A stretch of DNA of 64,000 nt from Doryteuthis pealeii (Eukaryota; Mollusca; Cephalopoda; Myopsida; Loliginidae): the NCBI GenBank assembly GCA_023376005.1, contig CM042181.1, positions 23,218,013 to 23,282,012 of the forward strand, read 5' to 3'. Of this stretch, positions 36,716 through 48,700 are shown one piece after another. How positions within the stretch are numbered: the first letter of the stretch is position 1; every line of letters starts with the position of its first letter. Position numbers and translations under genes: made by a program. The notes under the pieces were generated by a model, which saw only the letters and a program-made list of their open reading frames with translations, ran no database searches and was not told where the DNA came from.

Positions 36716-39700
36716 TGACACCAAAGATGACTAAGATGCAACAAATAGTTTAAGGCTAAAGAATAGAACAACAAAAAGATACTAGTCCAACTTACTGGGG
36801 AGTCCCCACCCCCATGGTGTAGTGGGTAACATGCCAGCCAGACTACAACATCATAGTAAGCAAGTTCAAACTCGAGTCTCAATATTATGTTGATTTTCAG
36901 ACTAATACCATTGGGAAAGCAAGATGCTGATAGGGATGCAGGACACATACCTGACACGCACAAAAATCTAAAAGGATGCAGTAAAATCATATCCATGCAT
37001 CCCAGTGTTTTTTTTCCCTCGCCATTTCAAGTTAACTGTAAATACATTTCAATAGTTTCTTAGATATTAATTACACTCTTTCTGTAGTCCAGGTTGAAAT
37101 GCGCCGCTAAGATTATCCCAATGCAGGTATTATTGGTGAACGAACCAAAGCCTGTCCTGTTTTTCTTGTTCCCCAATGATACTTACATTTAAAAAATAAG
37201 GTCTAAAAAAGTTTAGCTTTGGTTACTGTGGATTTAACTTAGACTACTACAGAGATGCTGATAGGTATGCATTGCGTCCCTGATGCATAAAAATCTAAAA
37301 GGATGCTGTAAAATCATATCCATGCATCCCAGTGTTTTCTTTTTTCTTCCCTCACCATTTCAAGCTAACTGTAAGTAGATTTCAATAGTTTCTTAGAAAC
37401 AAATTACACAGGATAGTTTACAAGGTAGGGGTTAGACGGCTTTAGTTGTTTCCCAGATCATAAATAAAAACCCTACAATCTATCAAGAAAATTTAGTTGG
37501 AACCCATAAATTTTCCCAGGGACTCATTCAAAGCCAATAGGTGTGTCCCAGGACTCTCTAAATCAAAAAGCTATCAGCATCACTGACCATTAAACAACTA
37601 AACCAACTTACTAAAACAAAATGGTAAAACTCGTTGCTGAATAAACAAGTGAATTTTCTATGTTCAAACTAACAAGTACACTACTTTTTATTGTTGTAAG
37701 TTTTGTTGTCTATTTTGAAAATAGTTCTGACCTCAATACAAAACATCGGTTAATCAAAAATCCAAACAATTAAATATTCAAAACTGTTCATAGAGATGCA
37801 TTTACGAACACAACAGCCTTAAGATCTGATTTTTTAAAACTTAGATGCCAAATCAGAAAATACTTGAACAAAAAAAAAAAAAAAAAAAAAAAATTTCTAA
37901 AAGAGGAACCATGATTTTAGTAAAGAAGTTTAGGGTGTTGAATTATATATATATAGATTATTTAATGGGAGAAAGAAAAATTCAAAGTAAATGACACCTC
38001 CACACCTTCAAGTTGTCAACTTTTCCTGAAACCTGTCTGACCGGCATAAGTAACAAAAAGTTTAGGGAAAAGAGTAAATAGTTACTAATTCCTTACAACC
38101 AGTAAGTGGCTGATATAGTCGTCGGGGCAGCCTAATGTCGGTATCAGCCAATCAGCGAGAGAGTCTATCCCCTTTTCATTAGCGCTAGACCAAGGAGATT
38201 GTTCTTGCATCTGGGTGGAGCGCCACACCTACCATCAGCTCCTTACCTTACTGCACAGATCCCTATGCTACTCATAACGCCGAGTTGGCGAGGACCGGTA
38301 TTGAACTAGGAACCTTGTGATTTCTAGCTGAACGCTCTACCGACTGAGCTAACCCGTCTATTGTCAATTATAATAAATACAGGTTAATACATAAAGAAAA
38401 AAATTTAGATTTTACCTTGTAATCAGTGTTTTTTAAAGAGCACTTTACAACATTTGACCAAAAAAACATACATACATACACACATAGATGCTGATAGGTA
38501 CACATCCTGCATCCCTGACACACAAAAAAATCTAAGAGGACGCAGTAAAATCATACCCATGCATCCCAGTGTTTTTCTTCCTTCACCATTTCAAGCTAAC
38601 TGTAAGTACATTTCAATAGTTTCTTAGAAACAAATTACACAGAATAGGTTACAATGTAGGGGTTAGACAGCTTTAATTGGGACCCATAAATTTTCCCAGG
38701 GCCTCAAGTCAAGTATGTGCATCCCAGGACACACTAAATCAAAAAGCTATCAGCATCACTGTATATATAAAAGAGAGAATGAATAAATTTAGATTTTACT
38801 CTGTAATCATACAATGTTTTGTTAGAGCACTTTAGGACATTCAACTAAAAGTTCTTAGAATTGTGACAATATACACATACAAAGAAAGAAAAACAAACTG
38901 TCATTTGGCTATTTATTTATTTTGACCAGAACTCAATATGAGCCTAGTCTCATCAGAAAGACTTTACATCTATGTAGATGTAATAAGCTATCTGAGAAGA
39001 TTATTATACATTGATCTCTCTTAGGGATTTGTAATAAACCCTTGTGTAAATCTATAAGTTTGCATCAACATGAGCATGCATTGTGGATATACAAGAAATA
39101 GTGATGATCCCAAATATAATTATCCCTACATACCAGTCAACTGGATACTTTTACCTTTTTCTCTCTCTCTCATATATATAAGTTCTGGTTGAAATAAATT
39201 TATGAAGGTTTAAGTTTTTCTTTTTTTGAAAGTATAAATATTGCGCTTTATATAATTAACTTATTACTTATTATACATTGAGCTCTCTTAGGGATTTCTA
39301 AAATCCCTTGTATAAGTTTGCATCAACATGAGCTTGCATTGTGGATGTATATGAGATATTAATGATCCCAAATAGAATTATCCCTACATACCAGTCAGTT
39401 GGATACTTTTCTCTGACACTAAATATCAGAAATTCAAAATGATATCCATAAACCTTGTCATTTTAGAGGCATAACACATTTACAAATGATAAAAATAAAA
39501 TCCTATTTAAAAGGATTTAGCATTCCTGATACAAAGTAAAAGTAATGAGCACCCCATAACTCTTCATATTATAGATATTTAATAATAGATAAGTAACTTA
39601 TTAGCATGTTACTATTAATTTTATTCCCCTCCCCCCTCTTTAATTAAACTGGGTAACAACTGAAGAGAAGTGAAAATGTTGCCCATAAAATGATTCTTCA

Positions 39701-42700
39701 GGTCTCCCTCCATTGTCCCACACAAAAGTCCCATAAGGACACGCATAATTCCTTCAGTTAAAGCTGACATAGATGGGTCCTTTCTTTAAGCTTATGGAGT
39801 GGGGTGAGGATTAACAGAAGCAATAGGAAAGGGAGAAGCCCCCTTTTTTTTTTAAACATAAGGGGACAGTCAAACAAAAGAGTTACTCCCACCATCTCTT
39901 TAAAGGCCAAGATGAGGCACCTTCCTCAAAAAAACTAAATCCATTCTGAATACTAATAGCAGCAGGTGTTATTATAGCTTAACAAATAACTCCCAATAAG
40001 ACACACTTAAATCCTTTCTTTACAGACACATCACATCTTTGTTTAATTAAATTAAGAATAGAAATTATTTTTAATTTTTTTTTCGCTATAAAAAAATGTC
40101 CGTGTCTTGTCTTCATCTATAAGAACAAATATTTCAAAACTAATTTTGGTCATTTTTGCAAGACATCAAATTCTAGATTTACTTTTTAATCTAAAAATAA
40201 CAGTTAAAAAACAAAAATGTCCACAGTATTGAAAACAAAAATTAATCGGGGAGGAGGGGGTGATTTAACCTGTTAACATTATCATTTTTGAGTAAGAAAA
40301 GTTCTAAAATCATATTTGAACATATCTCATCAGGATATTGGGATTTTTCTTTGTGTATTGTAAAAATACAAAATCAGAAATCTTAGGCCATTAAAAATGT
40401 ATTGAACGTAAAAAAAAAAATCGTCCACAAGGTAAAAATTTAAAAGGTTTTTAAGTTTGTTTACATTCTTCAGAGATTTGTTTATTATTACTATTATTAT
40501 TATTAACATGATGATGATGGTGGTGAAAAGAATTAAATTTCGTGCTCATTTTAAATCGTCAAATAAAACAAAAGTTTAAAGCAAAGACGCCATTTTGTGT
40601 TAAATAAAATAGTTTTTGTTTAATTATTACAAATTTGAATTAATGAGGACATAACATTTACTTAGTATGAGGAAGGAAAAAACAACAACAAAAAAAACAA
40701 ACATCTAAGTCTATTTTTTTTATTATTATTATTTCTTCCTAAAATATTTCTAAATAAGAATTTTTAAAAATAAAATATACATATACAAATCTGGATTCTT
40801 TATCTTTCGTTCACAACAAAAGAAAAACCAGTCTTTNNNNNNNNNNNNNNNNNNNNNNNNNNNNNNNNNNNNNNNNNNNNNNNNNNNNNNNNNNNNNNNN
40901 NNNNNNNNNNNNNNNNNNNNNNNNNNNNNNNNNNNNNNNNNNNNNNNNNNNNNNNNNNNNNNNNNNNNNNNNNNNNNNNNNNNNNNNNNNNNNNNNNNNN
41001 NNNNNNNNNNNNNNNNNNNNNNNNNNNNNNNNNNNNAAGTTCTTAGAATTGTGACAATATACACATACAAAGAAAGAAAAACAAACTGTCATTTGGCTAT
41101 TTATTTATTTTGACCAGAACTCAATATGAGCCTAGTCTCATCAGAAAGACTTTACATCTATGTAGATGTAATAAGCTATCTGAGAAGATTATTATACATT
41201 GATCTCTCTTAGGGATTTGTAATAAACCCTTGTGTAAATCTATAAGTTTGCATCAACATGAGCATGCATTGTGGATATACAAGAAATAGTGATGATCCCA
41301 AATATAATTATCCCCTACATACCAGTCAACTGGATACTTTTACCTTTTTCTCTCTCTCTCATATATATAAGTTCTGGTTGAAATAAATTTATGAAGGTTT
41401 AAGTTTTTCTTTTTTTGAAAGTATAAATATTGCGCTTTATATAATTAACTTATTACTTATTATACATTGAGCTCTCTTAGGGATTTCTAAAATCCCTTGT
41501 ATAAGTTTGCATCAACATGAGCTTGCATTGTGGATGTATATGAGATATTAATGATCCCAAATAGAATTATCCCCTACATACCAGTCAGTTGGATACTTTT
41601 CTCTGACACTAAATATCAGAAATTCAAAATGATATCCATAAACCTTGTCATTTTAGAGGCATAACACATTTACAAATGATAAAAATAAAATCCTATTTAA
41701 AAGGATTTAGCATTCCTGATACAAAAGTAAAAGTAATGAGCACCCCATAACTCTTCATATTATAGATATTTAATAATAGATAAGTAACTTATTAGCATGT
41801 TACTATTAATTTTATTCCCCTCCCCCCTCTTTAATTAAACTGGGTAACAACTGAAGAGAAGTGAAAATGTTGCCCATAAAATGATTCTTCAGGTCTCCCT
41901 CCATTGTCCCACACAAAAGTCCCATAAGGACACGCATAATTCCTTCAGTTAAAGCTGACATAGATGGGTCCTTTCTTTAAGCTTATGGAGTGGGGGTGAG
42001 GATTAACAGAAGCAATAGGAAAGGGAGAAGCCCCTTTTTTTTTTAAACATAAGGGGACAGTCAAACAAAAGAGTTACTCCCACCATCTCTTTAAAGGCCA
42101 AGATGAGGCACCTTCCTCAAAAAAACTAAATCCATTCTGAATACTAATAGCAGCAGGTGTTATTATAGCTTAACAAATAACTCCCAATAAGACACACTTA
42201 AATCCTTTCTTTACAGACACATCACATCTTTGTTTAATTAAATTAAGAATAGAAATTATTTTTAATTTTTTTTTTCGCTATAAAAAATGTCCGTGTCTTG
42301 TCTTCATCTATAAGAACAAATATTTCAAAACTAATTTTGGTCATTTTTGCAAGACATCAAATTCTAGATTTACTTTTTAATCTAAAAATAACAGTTAAAA
42401 AACAAAAATGTCCACAGTATTGAAAAAAAATTAATCGGGGAGGAGGGGGTGATTTAACCTGTTTAACATTATCATTTTTGAGTAAGAAAAGTTCTAAAAT
42501 CATATTTGAACATATCTCATCAGGATATTGGGATTTTTCTTTGTGTATTGTAAAAATACAAAATCAGAAATCTTAGGCCATTAAAAATGTATTGAACGTA
42601 AAAAAAAAAATCGTCCACAAGGTAAAAATTTAAAAGGTTTTTAAGTTTGTTTACATTCTTCAGAGATTTGTTTATTATTACTATTATTATTATTAACATG

Positions 42701-45700
42701 ATGATGATGGTGGTGAAAAGAATTAAATTTCGTGCTCATTTTAAATCGTCAAATAAAACAAAAGTTTAAAGCAAAGACGCCATTTTGTGTTAAATAAAAT
42801 AGTTTTTGTTTAATTATTACAAATTTGAATTAATGAGGACATAACATTTACTTAGTATGAGGAAGGAAAAAAAAAACAACAAAAAAAAAAAACATCTAGT
42901 CTATTTTTTTTTATTATTATATTTCTTCCTAAATATTCTAAATAAGAATTTTTAAAAATAAAATATACATATACAAATCTGGATTCTTTATCTTTCGTTC
43001 ACAACAAAAGAACAAACCAGTCTTTACTTTTTTACTCATTTTTACGGTACCAAACATTTTGGTCAGATTTCTATGGATGACCAGTACAGACATAATGCGC
43101 AGCATTTTTTGAAAATGCGGTTCAAGAGTTGGCCGATAATATTTGTTACTAATAATGGAAAAAAAAAAACTTAACAAAACACTTTAAAATTGTCTACAAT
43201 AATATTTTGAAAAAAAAAAAAAAATAAAAAAAATCCTTGATACTCTTATTTTCATATTTTACACAAAAGCTTGAAATACTAAATGTAAATGAAAAAAATT
43301 CAAACTAAACGCATTTTTTTAATGAATAAATTTCTATAGACTAAAAACGTTTAAATACCATTATGAGGATTTTTTTTAACAAAGAGTTGGGATCGATAAT
43401 CTATTTTATTCCGATCTATTGGCAAAGAATTTATACAATAAATAAAACAAAGTATTTTTAACAAGTCAAAAGTCGATCTTGGGCCAAAACACTTTGTTTT
43501 TAAAGAAAGTAAGAAAAGCAAGTTTTTTGTTTTCTTTCTTTACTGAATGAACCTGTCGCCTTATAAAAATTAAAAACATTGTCTAATGTCTATGAATGAA
43601 AATTCTGAGGATTAAGGAATTATGTACGAGAGTCACGAAGTGCCAAATAAATACGGTTACCAAATAATTGGTAAAAGAAAGAATTCAAACACATTCTAAG
43701 AATCTACCACCCTGAATTACGAATTTTGAGAAGTAAATTCATTCCCCCGATTCTTGTTGGGTATGTGCACAGTTCAATAATGGAAAAAGAAGAATCTTTC
43801 AAAGAACCAATTCAACAAAGCAAGAAAGCTCGAAATTCAAAGAGTCGATTTACATCAACAGTCAACACCCTTCTCCTCCCTTTTTTAAAATGGGAGTGGG
43901 AAGTAATCAGGAGTTTCACGGTTCATGCTTTTAAAACGTGGGAGGGGGAAATCTTTTCAGGCAACGACGTCACAATAACATTTAATATTTTTCTGAAAAG
44001 AGAGAAGAGGTAAAAAAGCTGTAAGAGTCATCACAGCCTTTTCGTTTCCCCTCTTCCATCAATCATAAAATCGTTGAGTCAAAGTCTCTAGTCTCAATTT
44101 GTATAGCGCACATGCTACCACCGACTAGAGCAACTAAATACATTACACACTGACACAATAGAGATCGATGAAAACAATTCTTTAAGTTTTGTAAACAAGG
44201 AAAGAAGAAAACAACTTATACAAGTCATTTCAGTTTTGAAAGAAAATGAAAAGTTTAAATATGTATAATTCGACATGTGGACACAAAAACAAAACTCCAG
44301 ATAAATAGAAGAGAGAAGAAAGAAAAAAAAATACTGATTGACCCATTTTTCAACTATGGATGTACAATCGAACTACTAGTGATTGTGTTTGAAAAGAGAT
44401 TTTACGTTGGATGGCTTACAAACGTAATAACCTTTGTTGCTAACTAATTGCTTTTAACACACACACACACACACACAGAATTGATAGAAGCTAAAAACAA
44501 AATAGTGGAGAATTAGTTTTATTATTATTATCATCAATTTGTGGGCATAAAGTTATTCTTTTCAGACTGAGAATTGTGTGTATTATTGTTAATAAAAAAG
44601 AAGAAGAAAAAAAAAAGAAAAAAAGGTTTGGGAGGTTAACAACAATTTAAAACCTGAAGATATATGCCTTATTAAAAAAATATGAAGGTTTGTACCATGT
44701 TTAGATGACAGATTTCATAAAATATTGGGAGGAGAAAAGAAGAAAAAATAAAAAAAATAAAAAAGAAGAAATAAACAACTAGTTATAGATTCCGATGATA
44801 TAAGTGAAATGTATTTGATCGACACTCAAAACTAAACACCACCTTTATATCTAAGAATTTCTCCACAAATTTCAAGGAATATATTAAATTATGATAGAAA
44901 TAAAACAAAAAAAAAATCAGCATTTTTGTAATTTAGAGTTATTTAAAAGATTTTTAAAAAGTTATTTACAACTAAATAAATTGAATTTTATTTCTTTTTT
45001 AAATTGTTCTAAGAGACTTCTTGGATTTTCAAAACATTTAAAAACAAGCATATGTTTTCTTTTACAATAAAAAATTTAAAGTAAAAAACATTAAGAAACA
45101 AAGGTTTTGTTTTCCCATCTTAATCAAAATTCGGCTTCCATAGAATTAAGAAAAAGAAATGAAAAGGGGAAATAAAATTGGGTCAGTCATGCTTTTTCTC
45201 GGACAAAAAAGAAAGAGGGGAAAAAGCCGAGTAATAACAATTCCTTTTTTTCTTTTTCTTTAATAAAAAGATTTTAAAATTAAGAAAAGGAAGTTTAACC
45301 ATTTATTAAAATCGGGGTACAATAATAATAATTTTAAAAAAATGAATAAATAAAAATAGATAGATAATTATCCTTTTAGATTTAAATTTCGTTTTATGGC
45401 GCCGATAAGAAAAAAGCTTCGCAATTTTAAAGATTTGTTTTTAAATCTAAAATGACGAATTCTTAAGAATTAATTGATGAACCAAAACGGATAGAAAGAA
45501 GAAATGAAAATAAAATCATTCATTAAAATGAATTCAGTTTATTATCATTTTCTTAGTTTTTATTTATCTATTTTGCCGGCCATGTGCAAATCAGAGTGTT
45601 AAAAAATATATATACAAGATTTAAAACAAAAACTAATTAACTCCAGGAATTACTAATCTTAATAAAAAAAATATAAATATATAAATTTCAATAGTTCTGA

Positions 45701-48700
45701 GATGGGGTTAGTTTTCTATTGTTTAAACGTGGGCCAGTTTTGCATGTGCAACATATTGCGAATAAGATTTATTTTTAAGAAGAAATATTATTTAATTGCA
45801 AAAAGGAGGCGAGATTTTTACCCCAGTTAAGGAGGGAAAGAAAAAATGTGTATTTGGGAAAAAATTGCCTGCTGAAAAGGCTGGAATTTTCCCTGGTTGA
45901 ATCCAGTCGATAAGGTGGGTCACGTGACCAAACACATTTCCTTTCCCCATGCTTGAATGCATGAAGAAGAAAAAAAAAGAAAATAGCATAGGTTTATTTA
46001 ACATCTTCATTTTTTATAAATATTTTCGTAATCTACAACTGAATTTGAGTTTCAAAAGTAGGGAAAAAAAAATCGAACGTCTATCGAAAATATCAAGGGG
46101 GGGGGGCACACCAAAAAACCCTGAGTTGTTGGGATTAAATTCAGTAACCCCCCACCCTCAGCCGAAAGTGGTTAAGGTTACGATGAATTATGTTAGATAA
46201 TTACATAATTTGTAGGTTTTTGTGGTTATATTGAGAAAAAAACGGAGACAAAAATCTGGGAAGAAACAAAAAAATCGGAAAGTTTATTTATTATTTATAA
46301 ATTTCATTTTTTAAAGATTTGAATTAATGTAGTAAGTTCGATTAAAGATTAAAGAAAAAAAAGTAAAACAAAAGTTAATTTTAAGTGGCAAATTTGGCCT
46401 TGAAGTTCACATTATATTCAGGTTGTTTCATTTTTATATGTACGAAAAAAGAAAAAAAAGAAAAAAAAAAAGTGTCAAAATAATGAACAATTTTTCTTTC
46501 AAAAAAGCTTAATAAATGTAAATGATCCGATTTTATTAAGTATTTCTTTAATGTAAGTAGAGGCAGGTTGGTTACTGCCCCGGGGGTGGAGGTACCCCAG
46601 AAACTAGACTCCTCTAAACAAGCGAAAATAAAAAAAAATAAATGAATAAAATAATTTGTTTTAAATAAAATATGAGGGTATTCTATGAAATATTCTAGGA
46701 CCTCACAACGTTTAAGAATGTTCCCCCTATCCCCAGGGATGGTCACCTCACCCAAAATTAAACTAAAAATATTTTAAAATAGTTATAATATAAAAGTTAT
46801 ATTCAGCAAATTGAAAATTACGAATTTATTAAGATTTTAACTCTTAAAACTTTTTAAAAGAATTAATTTTTTTAAAAATTCTTTAAGGATGGTCTGGTCA
46901 TCAAGAGCTAAAGAAAATGTTTGGAATTTTATATTTGAATCCAGGGATCGAAACTAAATTTGTCAATATTCATTTTTTTAATTTTTCAAATGATTTTTAA
47001 AAAATAAATAAATTTTCAGGTTAAAAAAAAAAAAAAGAAAAAAAAAGTTTCTTTTTCTTGTCTCTACGAAACAGAAACAAGTTAGTCATTTCTTTTTTCT
47101 TTGATGAAGAAAGGTTGAGTCAGACCAAAATTATTTTTCACTCTTTCACACAAAATCCCGAATGTATTTACACAATAAAAAGAAAATTATATAATACTTG
47201 CTACTTTGCATTTAAAATAGAAACTATTTTTATTTACTGAAATATCCCCATCCCGAATCAAAAAACTTTCGAAGGAAATTAAAATTTAAACAAAAATAAA
47301 AATAAAAAAGGTGAACGAAATATTTGCTAAAAATTGAATCATTAATAAGATAAAAATGAAAAGATTTAAAAAATAAAACAAAAATAAATACTAAAAACAA
47401 ACAAGTAAAAAAATGGTTTAAATGCTGATTTGTAGAAAGTTGATTATCTTATTATTTTACAAGTTTAAAATAAAAAAAAAAAAAAAAAAAGGTCCTACTT
47501 CCCTAAAGGATCGAACCCGGGACCTTTTGAAGATCAAAATGGAGGGATTTTAAAAAATTAAATAAAAAAAGTTCGATTCTTGAGGGGGTGAAAAATTGTA
47601 ATAGTAAATTCGTGAAACAGAAAATGTAAGGAAAATGTTATTTAACTTTTCACCATATTAAAAAAAAATTTTTTTTAAATTAATGAGATTTTTTTTTTTT
47701 TTTTTAGCAATTCAAAATTTATTTAAATTAAATCCGTTTTTATTTATTTTTAGATTTTTTTTAAAGATTATCTTTAACATTTCATAATTATTTTTTAAAA
47801 TCTATATATGCATAAACAATGAATGATTGGCAAATGTCTTGCAAAACATTTTTTTATGGGGGGGGGATTAAAATTTAATTTTAAAAAAAGGGGGGGGGGT
47901 GATTTCGATTTTCCAAGTTCCAAGTTTTTTTTTTTTTTTTTTTAAAGCTTAATAACAATCCTATCTTCATCATTATTAAAGATATCATTCATCACTTTTT
48001 AAATAGATGATTTTTATTTATTTATTCAAACGAGATCTAAAATAAAATCTAGATATATATTTATTTGTTGAGTAGAAACAAGAGAGGGGATCTTATTTTG
48101 TCTGTGGATGGCACAGAAGTGGCTCTCTGCTGAGAGCGGCCGCCATTGAACCAACAAGAAAACAGAAAAAAAAAAAAAAGAAAAAATATCTTAGCTTTTT
48201 TATTATTATTATTAAAATATTTTTTTCTTCCTCAAAAATAAATATTTTCTGATTTTAAATTAACAATAAGGGAAAAAAAGGGGGGGTAGGTATGATTTCC
48301 TGTTGGAGTGTGGGGGGAGGGGAGTTCAAATCGGGGGGAAAAGTAGGGGGGTTCAGATACCCATTCAATCAGAACCGAAAATTATGATGGGGATTTTGTG
48401 TTTTAGTCATAATTCAATAGGGTTTTTTTTAAAGAACGACAGACATCTACAGGGGTCATGTAATAAATACAGATCGACACAAAAACTCATGGTAAAGCCT
48501 ATGTTTTTTTACCGGGTCTCATATAGCGAAAATCCACTATAAACTTTTATAGCTTAAAATTCCATCAAGTAGTAAATAAAAGCAAATCTGAATATGAAAC
48601 AAGAAAAAAAATCTCAAATAAAAAGGCCTTTTTTTTTTTTTGTTGTTTAAAATTATTTGTGAATCGTAAGAGGGTAAGAAGAAAAAAAAGAAAAAAGGGA

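Noticed and set aside
40750..41092. Open frames spanning the N gap
   Set aside because: They consist mainly of unknown bases and duplicated intron.
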